Shown here piece after piece: positions 32,699 to 41,780 of a stretch of DNA of 64,000 nt (positions are counted from its first letter, which is position 1; every line of letters starts with the position of its first letter). The notes beneath the pieces were generated by a model that saw nothing but the letters and a program-made list of their open reading frames with translations, was not told the origin of the DNA and did not search any database. Location: NCBI RefSeq assembly GCF_007197885.1, contig NZ_VKKG01000003.1:310001-374000 (forward strand), given 5' to 3'. The position numbers were made by a program, and so were the translations under genes. The stretch is from Tessaracoccus rhinocerotis (GTDB lineage: Bacteria; Actinomycetota; Actinomycetes; Propionibacteriales; Propionibacteriaceae).

Positions 32699-34335
32699 TC
32701 AACCTGTTGACCCTCCCGGTGCTGCTGCCGCTGCTCGGAGCGGCGCTGGCGCTGGCGCTGCCCAAGAAGCCCCGGCTGCAGCGTTCCGTCTCGATCCTCA
32801 GCCTCACCGCCGTCTTGGTGGTCGCCGCCATCCTGATGTTCCGCACCGACGCCGACGGCGCGATCGCGTTCTGGGTGGGGGGCTGGAACCCGCTCGGCAT
32901 AGCCCTGGTCGCTGACCGGCTCTCCTCGCTGATGCTGCTCGTGGCGTCCGTCGTCGCGCTCTCGGTCCTCCTGTTCGCCCAGGGCCAGGACGAGGACGAG
33001 GTGCGCCGCGAGACCCCGGTTTCCATCTTCCACCCCGCCTTCCTGCTGCTGATCGCCGGCGTCGCCAACGCCTTCCTCGCCGGTGACCTGTTCAACCTCT
33101 TCGTCGGCTTCGAGATCCTGCTGTTCGCCTCCTACGTGCTGCTCACGCTGGGCGGCACGGCGGACCGGATCCGCGCCGGCACCACCTACATCGTGGTCAG
33201 CCTGCTGAGCTCCGCGCTGTTCCTGACGGCAATCGCCGCCATCTACGGCGCCACCGGCACCGTGAACCTGGCGATGCTCTCGGTCCGGCTGAGTGACCTG
33301 ACGGGCCCGGTGCAGCTCCTGCTGCAGCTGATGCTGCTGGTGGTCTTCGGCATCAAGGCCGCGGTCTTCCCGATGTCGGCGTGGCTGCCGGACTCCTACC
33401 CGACGGCGCCCGCGCCGGTCACCGCGGTGTTCGCCGGCCTGCTCACCAAGGTGGGCGTCTACGCCATCATCCGCACCCAGACCCTGCTCTTCCCGGAGAG
33501 CGACCTGAGCGGCCTGCTGCTGGTGGCGTCGTTGTTGACGATGCTGATCGGGATCCTCGGCGCCGTTGCGCAGGTCGAGATCAAGCGAATGCTCTCCTTC
33601 ACACTGGTCTCGCACCTGGGCTACATGGTGATGGGCATCGGGCTGGCCAACCACGCCGGCATGGCTGCGACCATCTACTACACGGCGCACCACATCACCA
33701 TCCAGGCGGTGCTGTTCCTGGTCGCCGGACTGATCGAGCGCCACGGCGGCACCACCCACCTCGACGGCCTGGGCGGCCTGATGAAGACCGCGCCGTTCCT
33801 CGCCGTGCTGTTCCTCGTGCCCGCGTTCAACCTGGGTGGCATCCCGCCCCTGAGCGGCTTCATCGGCAAGCTCGGCCTGCTCGTGGCCGGCGCGCAGGTG
33901 GGAACGCCGCTGGCCTGGGTCGTGATGGTCGGGGGCGTGGCCACGAGCCTGCTGACGCTGATGGCGATGGTCAAGGTGTGGAACCGCGCCTTCTGGGGAG
34001 TTACCCCGCAGGAGCGCGCCGAGGCCAAGGCAGGGAGCGGGAACGCCCCGGCCGAGGGCGCGCCGTCAGAGGGTGCCGACGCCCTGCACGCTCGCGCCGT
34101 CGCCGCCTCCTCCATGGGGGTCGTGGTGGAGGACGAGGCGGACCTGGCTGACGAGATCGAGCGACGCAAGAACCCGATGCCGCCGCTGATGGCCGCGGCC
34201 ACGACCGGGCTGGTCCTGTTCAGTCTGGCGCTGACCGTGGTGGCGGGTCCGTTGATGTCCTACGCGGACCGGGCGGCGTCGCATCTCGAGGACGACTCCT
34301 ACGTCTCCGCCGTCCTGCCGGAGGGTGACCGATGA
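32695..34335 (+). CDS. mrpD: Na+/H+ antiporter subunit D
   Basis: A 546-residue NuoM/NuoN-like proton-channel subunit with about 14 helices. It shows VGFEILLFASYVLL (conserved Glu), KAAVFPMSAWLPDSYPTAPAPV (channel Lys region), and KRMLSFTLVSHLGYM. A hydrophilic stretch of about 50 residues rich in Ala/Glu (around 445-490) lies near the C-terminus before the last helix and is longer than usual. Start ATG overlaps the mrpC stop (ATGA). Confidence 0.95.
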   Translation: MINLLTLPVLLPLLGAALALALPKKPRLQRSVSILSLTAVLVVAAILMFRTDADGAIAFWVGGWNPLGIALVADRLSSLMLLVASVVALSVLLFAQGQDEDEVRRETPVSIFHPAFLLLIAGVANAFLAGDLFNLFVGFEILLFASYVLLTLGGTADRIRAGTTYIVVSLLSSALFLTAIAAIYGATGTVNLAMLSVRLSDLTGPVQLLLQLMLLVVFGIKAAVFPMSAWLPDSYPTAPAPVTAVFAGLLTKVGVYAIIRTQTLLFPESDLSGLLLVASLLTMLIGILGAVAQVEIKRMLSFTLVSHLGYMVMGIGLANHAGMAATIYYTAHHITIQAVLFLVAGLIERHGGTTHLDGLGGLMKTAPFLAVLFLVPAFNLGGIPPLSGFIGKLGLLVAGAQVGTPLAWVVMVGGVATSLLTLMAMVKVWNRAFWGVTPQERAEAKAGSGNAPAEGAPSEGADALHARAVAASSMGVVVEDEADLADEIERRKNPMPPLMAAATTGLVLFSLALTVVAGPLMSYADRAASHLEDDSYVSAVLPEGDR

Positions 34336-34964
34336 TCCAGCGACCCGAGGACGTGCCGACCACCCGCAAGAGCGACTGGCGCTCCGGTCCCAGGCTGGTG
34401 CCGATGTCGGTGCTGGTGATGGCCGGCGTGTGGGTCTTCCTGTGGGGGGACTTCGCGCCCTTCGGGATCGTCTCCGGCATCGCGCTGGCGTGGTTGATCA
34501 AGGCCCAGTTCCCGCTGCCGCCGGTCTACTGGCCGGGCAGGCTGCGGATCCTTGGGGCGATCAGGCTGGTCTACGGGCTGTTCCACGACTTGGTGGTCTC
34601 GTCCTGGCGACTCGTGCGGCTGACCCTGGACCCGCGGGTCAAGCTCCGCCCCGGAATCGTCAAGGTGGAGCAGTTCACCGACGTCGACCTGTACCAGGTG
34701 ATCGTCGCCGAGATGATCTCGCTGGTGCCCGGCACAGTGGTGGTCGAGCTCGTCTCGTCGCCGCGGCGCCTCTACCTGCACGTGATCCACATGGACGAGA
34801 AGCACGACGCCGAGTCCATCCGCGAGATGGCCACCGAGATCGAGCACCGCGTGCTGCGCGCGTTCGGCAGCCGCTGGGAGATCGAGCGCTTCGACAAGCA
34901 GCACAACCGTCCCAGCCGTCGTCGGCGCCCCAGCTTCTTCGACAGATGGGAGACGGAGCAGTGA
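34332..34964 (+). CDS. mrpE: Na+/H+ antiporter subunit E
   Basis: A 210-residue MrpE/MnhE protein. Two or three N-terminal helices (SVLVMAGVWVFLWGDF and nearby) lead to a soluble domain with VEQFTDVDLYQVIVAEMISLVPGT, the family landmark. It ends in an Arg-rich tail. The ATG overlaps the mrpD stop by four bases. Required for complex assembly in studied Mrp systems. Confidence 0.92.
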   Translation: MIQRPEDVPTTRKSDWRSGPRLVPMSVLVMAGVWVFLWGDFAPFGIVSGIALAWLIKAQFPLPPVYWPGRLRILGAIRLVYGLFHDLVVSSWRLVRLTLDPRVKLRPGIVKVEQFTDVDLYQVIVAEMISLVPGTVVVELVSSPRRLYLHVIHMDEKHDAESIREMATEIEHRVLRAFGSRWEIERFDKQHNRPSRRRRPSFFDRWETEQ

Positions 34965-35293
34965 TCGGACTCGTCACCGACATCCTCCTCGTCCTGGCCA
35001 CGCTGGTGATCGGCGCCGCCGCGCTCCTGGCGATCGGCCGGGTGGTGGCCGGCCCGTCGGCGCTGGACCGGATCGTCGCCTCCGACCTCCTCGTGGCCAT
35101 CGTCACCGGGGGCGTGGCCCTGTGGATCGTCAACTCCGGCCAGCACGGGCTGTTGGTCATCCTGCTGCTGCTCAGCATCCTGGGGTTCACCGGCGCGGCC
35201 TCGATGGCCCGCCTCATGGGCGACCGCGTGATGCTGGCCCGCCGGCACGAGGCCGAGCAGGCCCTGCTCAAGCTGGAGGAGTCCGATGAGTGA
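34961..35293 (+). CDS. mrpF: Na+/H+ antiporter subunit F
   Basis: A 110-residue subunit with three helices (LVTDILLVLATLVIGAAALL; SDLLVAIVTGGVAL; LLVILLLLSILGFTGAASM), including the ALDRIVASDLL motif that follows the first helix in MrpF. GTG start overlaps the mrpE stop by four bases; the stop overlaps mrpG by eight. Standard size. Confidence 0.92.
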   Translation: MIGLVTDILLVLATLVIGAAALLAIGRVVAGPSALDRIVASDLLVAIVTGGVALWIVNSGQHGLLVILLLLSILGFTGAASMARLMGDRVMLARRHEAEQALLKLEESDE

Positions 35294-36044
35294 GTGGCTC
35301 GACCTCCTGGGCGCCCTGGCGCTGCTCGTGGGCGCGTTCCTGTGCCTGGTCACGGCGATCGCGCTCGTGCGGTTCCCCGACGTGCTCTCCAAGATGCACT
35401 CCATCACCAAACCGCAGGCCCTCGGGATGATCCTCGTGGCGACCGGCGCCACCCTGACGCTGCGCACCTGGTGGGCGTTCGCCATCTGCTCGATCATGGT
35501 GGCGATGCAGCTGCTGACCTCGCCGGTGTCCGCCACGATGCTGTCGCGCTCCTCGTACCGCTCGGGGCTGGTCGACCAGGACGGCCTCGTGCTGGACGAG
35601 CTGTCCGACGACCTCGCCCGCGCCGGCTACAAGCTCACCGAGCGCAAGGCGCACGTCCCGCCCGGCCCTGAGATGGACTTCAGCCTCGACGACTTCACCC
35701 CGAAGGACGAGCAGACCGTCGAGGACAAGGAGGACAACCCGGACGTCGAGACCCCGCCGGACGACCTGAGCGCCCACGTCGACACCGATGCCGAGAAGGT
35801 CCAGGAGACCGAGGAGGCCGTCGCCGAGGTGCGCGAGCACGACGAGGGCCACCCCGTCGACGTCACGCTGGACGACTCCGAGGGGCCGCCGCGCGACGTC
35901 ACCCAGGAAGGCGTCGAGGGACCAAGCGCCGGCGATGTCGATGACGATGACGACGAGGACGACGAGCTCGAGGACTTCATCGTCAGCGAGTCCGAGGACC
36001 TGCTGGAGTCCTCCGGCGACGAGGATCACTCCCGGGACTCGTGA
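35286..36044 (+). CDS. mrpG: Na+/H+ antiporter subunit G with long acidic C-terminal extension
   Basis: The first 90 residues form a normal MrpG/MnhG subunit with three helices, including LVTAIALVRFPDVLSKMHS and KPQALGMILVATGATL. The remaining 160 residues are soluble and strongly acidic, with runs such as DDDDDEDDELEDF and many Glu/Asp blocks. Typical MrpG proteins stop near 110-130 residues, so the tail is unusual. A cytoplasmic charged tail could bind cations or other proteins, but this is inference. It closes the operon; the stop is 45 bases before a LacI-type operator. Confidence 0.9.
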   Translation: MSEWLDLLGALALLVGAFLCLVTAIALVRFPDVLSKMHSITKPQALGMILVATGATLTLRTWWAFAICSIMVAMQLLTSPVSATMLSRSSYRSGLVDQDGLVLDELSDDLARAGYKLTERKAHVPPGPEMDFSLDDFTPKDEQTVEDKEDNPDVETPPDDLSAHVDTDAEKVQETEEAVAEVREHDEGHPVDVTLDDSEGPPRDVTQEGVEGPSAGDVDDDDDEDDELEDFIVSESEDLLESSGDEDHSRDS

Positions 36045-36088
36045 GCCGGTCCCTCGCAAGTTGGACCGAGTACTTCCGTGAAGCACTG

Positions 36089-36102
36089 TTGAAGCGCTTC
36101 AA
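36089..36102. promoter_or_regulatory. LacI operator upstream of the lacI gene
   Basis: TTGAAGCGCTTCAA is a perfect 14-bp palindrome, the same core as 29129-29144. It lies 66 bases before the lacI GTG and overlaps a possible -35 region with TAGTCT downstream. This suggests that the regulator represses itself and the ABC operon. Confidence 0.7.
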
Positions 36103-36167
36103 ACCGGACTAGTCTTTGTCATGTTCCCGGCAACGCGCCGGGCGGAGCTTGGTGGAGGAGTGGACAC

Positions 36168-37214
36168 GTGGCGCGAGACGTTGGACCCGGCGGCCCCGCG
36201 CTGGGCGGGCCTGCGAGGGTGCGACTGAGCGACGTCGCCGCCAGGGCCGGGGTCTCGCTCGGGACGGTCTCGAACGTCCTCAACCACCCCGAACGCGTCG
36301 CTGCCGCCACGCGTGAGCTGGTGCTCGGGGCCATCGGCGAACTCGGTTTCGTACCGAACCAGTCAGCGCGCGTCCTCACCGGCGCCACCAGCAACGTGAT
36401 CGCCCTGGTCGTGCTGGACGTGATGAGCCCGTTCTTCATGGAGGCGGCGCACGCGGTCGAGCGGCTGGCGCGCGAGACCGGCCACGTCGTGATGCTGTCC
36501 AACTCCCAGAACGACCGGGACATGGAGGCCGAACTCCTCAGCGTCCTCGGCGGGCAGCGCGTCCGCGGCGTGGTCCTCGTCCCCGCCGCGGGCGACGACG
36601 ACGTGGCCTCCCGGATCCGGGGCAAGCTCCCCGTCGTCCTGATGGACCACGAGGGCGTCGATGACTGCTGCTCCGTGGCGGTCGACGACGTCGCCGGCGC
36701 CGGACTGGCCGTGGACCACCTCCTCGGGCTGGGCCACCGTCGGCTCGGTTTCGTGGGTGGACCCCGGGACCTGCGCCAGATGTCCCAGCGAGCGCTCGGG
36801 ATGCGGACCGCCCTCGAGGCGGCTGGTCTCGACCCGGGGACGTCGCTGGTGGAGGCCTACGTCGAGACCGGCATGGGGATACAGGCCGGCATGGAGGCAG
36901 CGGACAGACTGCTCATGGAGGGCCTGCCCACCGGGATCGTCTGCGGCAACGACATGCTCGCGTTCGGCGTCTACCGCACCCTGTCCCGGGCCGGGATCGC
37001 CGTTCCGGGAGACGTCGCGCTGATCGGCTACGACGACATCGACGTGGCCGCCGACTGGATCGTCCCCCTCACCTCCGTGCGCCAGCCCACGCAGGAGATG
37101 GGCTACCGGGCCGCGCAACTGCTGCTGGAGGACACCAGCGACCCGGCCCACGTGCACCAGCACGTCCGCCTGCAGCCGGAGCTCGTGGTGCGCAGCTCCT
37201 GCGGGGCCCGCTGA
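36168..37214 (+). CDS. LacI/GalR-family transcriptional regulator
   Basis: A 348-residue repressor. The N-terminal HTH VRLSDVAARAGVSLGTVSNV with LNHPERV (about residues 17-45) and the FVPNQSARVLTGA hinge lead to a sugar-binding core that ends ADWIVPLTSVRQPTQEMG. The GTG start has GTGGAGGAG before it. It is the likely regulator of the sugar ABC operon at 23.7-29.0 kb, since the same operator is found in both places. The mrp operon lies between them on the opposite strand to the ABC genes. Confidence 0.93.
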   Translation: MARDVGPGGPALGGPARVRLSDVAARAGVSLGTVSNVLNHPERVAAATRELVLGAIGELGFVPNQSARVLTGATSNVIALVVLDVMSPFFMEAAHAVERLARETGHVVMLSNSQNDRDMEAELLSVLGGQRVRGVVLVPAAGDDDVASRIRGKLPVVLMDHEGVDDCCSVAVDDVAGAGLAVDHLLGLGHRRLGFVGGPRDLRQMSQRALGMRTALEAAGLDPGTSLVEAYVETGMGIQAGMEAADRLLMEGLPTGIVCGNDMLAFGVYRTLSRAGIAVPGDVALIGYDDIDVAADWIVPLTSVRQPTQEMGYRAAQLLLEDTSDPAHVHQHVRLQPELVVRSSCGAR

Positions 37215-37315
37215 CGCTCCTGCGCGACCCGCTGCTCGTCCCGCCCAAGCTGGTGGTGACCCCCGCGCCCGCCATCATGAGAGGGTTGCCGGTTGCCTAG
37301 TCGAGGGAGTCGCGG

Positions 37316-39289
37316 GTGCTGCACCTCTGGAGGAAATGGATCGCCTACCTGATCTGGTGGGCGGTGCTGATGGGCGGGTTCGCGACCCTCCTGCACTTCA
37401 CGGCACAGGGCGGTGAGACCTACGCTCCCATGGAGAGGTTCCACGCCGAGTACCACGCCTCCCGCGTCGACGACCAGGTGCAGATGGAGGTCACCGAGAC
37501 GATCGCGGTGGTGCTGTCCCACGAGCGCGGCATCAGCCGAAACCTCGTCACCACCTATGGCGAGGAGGAGATCGAGTACTCCGAGATCCGGGTCACGGAC
37601 CCCGACGGCAGGCCGGTGGAGTTCGAGCGGTTCACCAACTACCGCAACAGCGACATCGAACTGGCCATCGGCGGGGACGAGCGCCGCAGCGGGCTCGAGA
37701 CCTACGTGATCTCGTACACGATGTCGCCCGTGATGGTGGGCAACCAGCGCTACCAGGAGCTGTACTTCAACACCAACGGCACCGAGTGGTCCAACGGCTT
37801 CAAGAGCTTCAGGGCAAAGCTCACCGTCGACGACGACCTCGCCCGTCACTTGAACGGCGAGCAGGCCTGCTACCGGGGCCGCGCCGGGTCCACCGACACG
37901 TGCGCCCTGACGCGCGAGGGCAACACCTGGGCCGTGACCCTCCGCGAGGGCGTCGACGCGTGGGAGAACGTGACCATCGCCGTCGGCTTCGAGCCCGGCA
38001 CGGTCGCCGACCCGGTGCCGCCGTTCGCGGCCCGGTCCCACGGCTGGCTGGGCATCGCCGGGCTCGTGGGCATCGGAGCGGTCGCGCTGGCGATCGCGCT
38101 GCTGCTGCGCGGCCTGGTGGGCCGCACGCGCACCGGTCGCCACGGCGTCGTCACGCAGTTCACGCCCCCGAAGGACCTGTATCCCGTCAACGGCGCGGAC
38201 TTCCTCGGACGCCCCGAACGCGGCGCCCCAGCCCACCTGACGTGGCTGGTCACCGCAGGCTACGGCAGGCTGGTGGACTCGGAGGCGGACACCGATGGCA
38301 CGGTGGTGGGCGGGGTGGCGCTGCACGCCCGCGACCGGCGTCGCCTCGGCAACGAGATCGGGCTGGTCTGGACGACGAAGAACGGTCGCGCCGACGAGAA
38401 GCTCGGCATGCCCCACAGGCTGCGACGGGTCACGCGGCTGCTGTTCGGGGAGGAGGACAAGCTGATCGCACTGGGGCGGCACCGCTACTTCTCCGACCTG
38501 AGGAAGGCCCAGGACGAACGCGACTCCCAGCTCGAGAACCTGGCGCTGCGGCGCCGTCTCGGGATCGGGCCGTGGCTGCTCGGGCTGGGTTACACCGCCA
38601 TCCTCGGCTACGGCATGCTGCAGCTCTGGCTCGGGCTCGGCGACCTGGGCTGTTGGTTCATCGGCGGCGGCGTCCTGGGGATCGTCCTCCTACTGGTGGC
38701 CGTCCACCTGCTGCCCACCCACGCCGGCCTCACCAAGCACGGCAAGGAGGTGATGGTGCACCTCGAAGGTCTGGAGCGCTTCATCAAGGCCTCCGAGTCC
38801 GGACGGATCAGCATGCTGCAGGATCCTGTCGGCGCTCCGCGGAGTCCCGACGGCGAGCTCAGGATCTACGAGGACCTGCTGCCGTGGGCGATCGTGTTCG
38901 GCGAGGAGAAGGCATGGGGTCAGGTCCTGGGCCAGATGTACGACAGGTTCCCGGACGCTCCGACGGCCACGCTGCCTGCCTTCGCCGTCGGCACCGGGGG
39001 CACGACGATCTTCGACGACTACAACGAACTCCAGCGGCAGCGCCGCCGCGAACGTTCGGGCTTCTGGTCCGGGCGTCCGGACATCGGCCAGGGCGGGTTC
39101 GCCACGACGGTGAAGGAGATCGGCGGCGCCATCAGCGAGGCCAGCGCCGCGCGGGGTGACAGCAGCACCAGCTCGCGCTCCAGTGGCCGTGGATGGGGTG
39201 GCGGCAGTTCGAGCGGCTTCGGAGGTGGCAGCAGGGGCGGCGGATTCTCCGGCGGCGGCACCGGCGGCGGGGGCGGCGGTCGGCGGTGA
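37316..39289 (+). CDS. DUF2207 membrane protein
   Basis: A 657-residue protein. A first membrane segment (about 8-27) is followed by an extracytoplasmic DUF2207-type beta domain (about 40-230, with DVQ..TETIAVVLSHERGISR-like start). Helices follow at about 243-262 and two more at about 420-465. A cytoplasmic soluble stretch precedes a Gly/Ser-rich, low-complexity tail (last 45 residues, ending in GGGGGGRR-type sequence). DUF2207 proteins are common in actinobacterial membranes; function unknown. GTG start after GGGAGTCGCGG. No operon partner. Confidence 0.82.
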   Translation: MLHLWRKWIAYLIWWAVLMGGFATLLHFTAQGGETYAPMERFHAEYHASRVDDQVQMEVTETIAVVLSHERGISRNLVTTYGEEEIEYSEIRVTDPDGRPVEFERFTNYRNSDIELAIGGDERRSGLETYVISYTMSPVMVGNQRYQELYFNTNGTEWSNGFKSFRAKLTVDDDLARHLNGEQACYRGRAGSTDTCALTREGNTWAVTLREGVDAWENVTIAVGFEPGTVADPVPPFAARSHGWLGIAGLVGIGAVALAIALLLRGLVGRTRTGRHGVVTQFTPPKDLYPVNGADFLGRPERGAPAHLTWLVTAGYGRLVDSEADTDGTVVGGVALHARDRRRLGNEIGLVWTTKNGRADEKLGMPHRLRRVTRLLFGEEDKLIALGRHRYFSDLRKAQDERDSQLENLALRRRLGIGPWLLGLGYTAILGYGMLQLWLGLGDLGCWFIGGGVLGIVLLLVAVHLLPTHAGLTKHGKEVMVHLEGLERFIKASESGRISMLQDPVGAPRSPDGELRIYEDLLPWAIVFGEEKAWGQVLGQMYDRFPDAPTATLPAFAVGTGGTTIFDDYNELQRQRRRERSGFWSGRPDIGQGGFATTVKEIGGAISEASAARGDSSTSSRSSGRGWGGGSSSGFGGGSRGGGFSGGGTGGGGGGRR

Positions 39290-39376
39290 ATCTCGCCCCG
39301 TATTATTGACAAACCATTGCCATTGTGAACATTATCCCGGGCTCCGAAGGCAGTGCCCGCAGGCCGGAAAAAGAGG

Positions 39377-39422
39377 GCTCCCGCCCGGTCGGCACGGGGG
39401 ATTGCCGGGGTCGGGCGGGAGC
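39377..39422 (-). terminator. Terminator after the MFS transporter gene
   Basis: GCTCCCGCCCG (39377-39387) pairs perfectly with CGGGCGGGAGC (39412-39422). On the minus strand the stem is followed by CCTCTTTTTCC, giving the U-run expected for termination downstream of the 39490 stop. Confidence 0.7.
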
Positions 39423-39489
39423 GCTTCATTGCCACTTTCGCGGCACGTGAAAGACTATCCAATGGGTGGGTCAATCTTCCACTCCAGAC

Positions 39490-40854
39490 TCAAACTTCCT
39501 CCAGCGTCTCCCCTCGGTACTCCGGCAGGAACATCGCGGCCACCATCGCCATCACGAACATCCCGCCGAATATGACGAACAGGACCGGCAGCCCGCTGAG
39601 GCCCAGCAGCACCGGCACCAGCAGCGGGGCCGCCAGTGCCGCGATGCGGCCGAACGCCGTCGCGGCGCCCGAGCCCGAGGCGCGCACCGTCGTCGGATAC
39701 ACCTCCGGGGTGATCGCGTAGAGGGCGCCCCAGGCGCCGAGGTTGAAGAAGGACAGCATGCAGCCGAAGCCGAGGGCCAGGGCGTAGGCAGCCGACTCGT
39801 CGCCGGGGAACAACGCGGCGGAGATCTGTGGCGCCATCCCGAACAGCACGGCCCCGAGGGCGGATCCGCCGAGGAAGGCGGCCAACGTCGCGCGTCGCCC
39901 CCAGACCTCGACGAGGACCGCTGCGGCGAAATAGCCCGGCAGTTGTGCCAGCGTCATGAACAGTGTGAACTCGAAACTCTTGACCAGCGTCATGCCGTTC
40001 TGGCTGAGCAGTGTCGGAAGCCAGATGAAGGCGCCGTAGTAGGCGAAGTTCACGCCGAACCAGGTCAGCCACAGTGCGACGGTGGTGCGCCGGAACCGGG
40101 GCCCGAACAGTTCCCGGTAGGTGACCCGGCGAGCCTCGTCGAAGACCTCCGGTGCCCGTTGGGCCTCCGGCGTGGTGGTGCCGGCGGCCGCCTCGAACTC
40201 CTGCACCGCAGCTTCTGCCTCTGCGTGGCGGTCCCGGGACTCGAGGAACCGCACCGACTCCGGCAGTGCGAACCGGATCACGAGTGCCCACGCGGCCGGG
40301 ACGGCACCCAGGGCGAGCGCCCAGCGCCAGCCGTCGTCGATCGTCGGCACGAGGAAGTACCCGATGGTCGCGGCCGCCAGCCAGCCCACAGCCCAGAACG
40401 ACTCGAGGGCGACGACGACCCGGCCCCGAATCCGCTTCGGCGCGAACTCGCTGACAAGGGTGGAGGCGACCGGCAGCTCCGCGCCGAGCCCCAGCCCGAC
40501 AACGAAGCGGAACACGATCAGGACCACCAGGCCGGTGGAGAATGCCGAGAGCCCGGTCGCGACGCCGTAGACCAGCATGGTCAGGGCGAACACCTGGCGA
40601 CGGCCGAACCGGTCGGCCAGGAGGCCGCCGAGGCTGGCTCCGATCGCCATCCCCACGAACCCGATCGACGCCAGCCACGAGACCTGCGTGTTGTCGAGGT
40701 TCCACTGCTGCGCGAGCGCCGCCATGATGAACGAGATCAGTCCGATGTCCATCGCGTCCAGGGCCCAGCCGACCCCGGAGCCCATCAGGAGCCGGTTGTG
40801 CTTGCGGGTGTAGGGGAGGCGATCAAGCCTCTGGGAGCGCGTCAACCGTGACAT
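39490..40854 (-). CDS. Major facilitator superfamily transporter
   Basis: A 454-residue, 12-helix transporter. The helix 2-3 loop GGLLADRFGRRQVFA and the helix 4 RFVVGLGLGAELPVASTLVSE are classic MFS motifs of the sugar/organic acid (metabolite:H+ symporter) branch, and the central loop carries a charged stretch. The start is set at the ATG of MSRLTRSQRL; an in-frame GTG eight codons earlier is possible but neither has a clear ribosome site. No catabolic gene adjoins, so the substrate is unknown. Confidence 0.9.
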   Translation of the reverse strand: MSRLTRSQRLDRLPYTRKHNRLLMGSGVGWALDAMDIGLISFIMAALAQQWNLDNTQVSWLASIGFVGMAIGASLGGLLADRFGRRQVFALTMLVYGVATGLSAFSTGLVVLIVFRFVVGLGLGAELPVASTLVSEFAPKRIRGRVVVALESFWAVGWLAAATIGYFLVPTIDDGWRWALALGAVPAAWALVIRFALPESVRFLESRDRHAEAEAAVQEFEAAAGTTTPEAQRAPEVFDEARRVTYRELFGPRFRRTTVALWLTWFGVNFAYYGAFIWLPTLLSQNGMTLVKSFEFTLFMTLAQLPGYFAAAVLVEVWGRRATLAAFLGGSALGAVLFGMAPQISAALFPGDESAAYALALGFGCMLSFFNLGAWGALYAITPEVYPTTVRASGSGAATAFGRIAALAAPLLVPVLLGLSGLPVLFVIFGGMFVMAMVAAMFLPEYRGETLEEV

Positions 40855-40970
40855 GGCTGCAGAGTATGGGCGCTGCACCGTCGCTGCAAAGGGGCGCTTC
40901 GCAGATGGACGTTCCGCGTAAGCGGTCGGGCGGTGTGCTTGAGCGTGTGGGTGCGGGCATGATTGGTCCC

Positions 40971-41777
40971 ATGACTTCTGATGCGCCGCTCACCGGACTT
41001 GTCGTGTGCCTCGACGACGTGGACGTCGACGAACTCGTGGGCGCGGTGGAGGTCCTGGTCCAGGAGGGCTTCCGGAACTTCGCCCTTGCCGCAGGCAGTG
41101 AGGCGCTCGGGGAGACCATCGAGATCTTCGCCGCTCGGGCACGCTTCGGGGCCCACGGCGTGCGCTCCACGCAGGACCTGGCGCGGCTCGTCGCCGCCGG
41201 CGGCAGCTTCGCGTTCGTCGACCTCCCGGAAGCCGACGCCGTCGCGGCCGCGCGGGAGGCCGGCGTCCCCGTCTGGGTGCAGGCGATGACGCCGACGGAG
41301 GTCCGGGGCGTGCTCGAGCTCGGGGCCGATGGCGCCATGCTCTTCCCCGCCGACGTCGTCGGCCACGCGATGGCCAAGCACCTCGAGACGCTCTCGCTCG
41401 CGGACCGGGTGGTGCCGCGCGGCGGTGTGGGTGCTTTCGCGGCGGGGGAGTGGCTCAAGGCGGGCGCTCCCGCGGTCTGCGTCGACCAGACCCTGCTCGG
41501 CGACGCCCTGAGCGGCGGCGACCTTGGCGCGCTCAGGGATCGCTGCAGCTCGTTCATCCAGGTCCAGGTCCGGGAGGAGAAGGCGGCCAAGGCGCGCGCA
41601 GCCAAGATGGAGCGGGCGCGGGCGCGAGCCGAACGAGAGGCGGCCAGGGCCGCCGAGCGGGCGGCGCAGGAGGCGGAGAAGGCGGCTGCTGCCGGTCCGC
41701 CCGAGGCGGTCGCGCCCCAGGACGCTGACGCCGTCGTGGCCGAGCGGCCGGACGCCGTCGCCGCCGAGCAGGAGTAG
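40971..41777 (+). CDS. KDPG-aldolase-like protein without the catalytic lysine, coiled-coil tail
   Basis: A protein of about 268 residues. Residues 8-185 fit the small TIM barrel of 2-keto-3-deoxy-phosphogluconate aldolases: the LGADGAMLFPADVVG strand and VVPRGGVG phosphate loop align with KFFPAE..GG and CPTGGI of Eda. The Schiff-base lysine position is Met123, and the barrel Glu is also not seen, so aldolase activity is unlikely. Residues 195-245 are an Ala/Glu/Arg/Lys coiled coil, ending in an acidic Pro/Ala tail. ATG at 40971 was chosen; an ATG at 40959 is also possible. A regulatory or scaffold role is inference. Confidence 0.7.
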   Translation: MTSDAPLTGLVVCLDDVDVDELVGAVEVLVQEGFRNFALAAGSEALGETIEIFAARARFGAHGVRSTQDLARLVAAGGSFAFVDLPEADAVAAAREAGVPVWVQAMTPTEVRGVLELGADGAMLFPADVVGHAMAKHLETLSLADRVVPRGGVGAFAAGEWLKAGAPAVCVDQTLLGDALSGGDLGALRDRCSSFIQVQVREEKAAKARAAKMERARARAEREAARAAERAAQEAEKAAAAGPPEAVAPQDADAVVAERPDAVAAEQE

Positions 41778-41780
41778 CTC

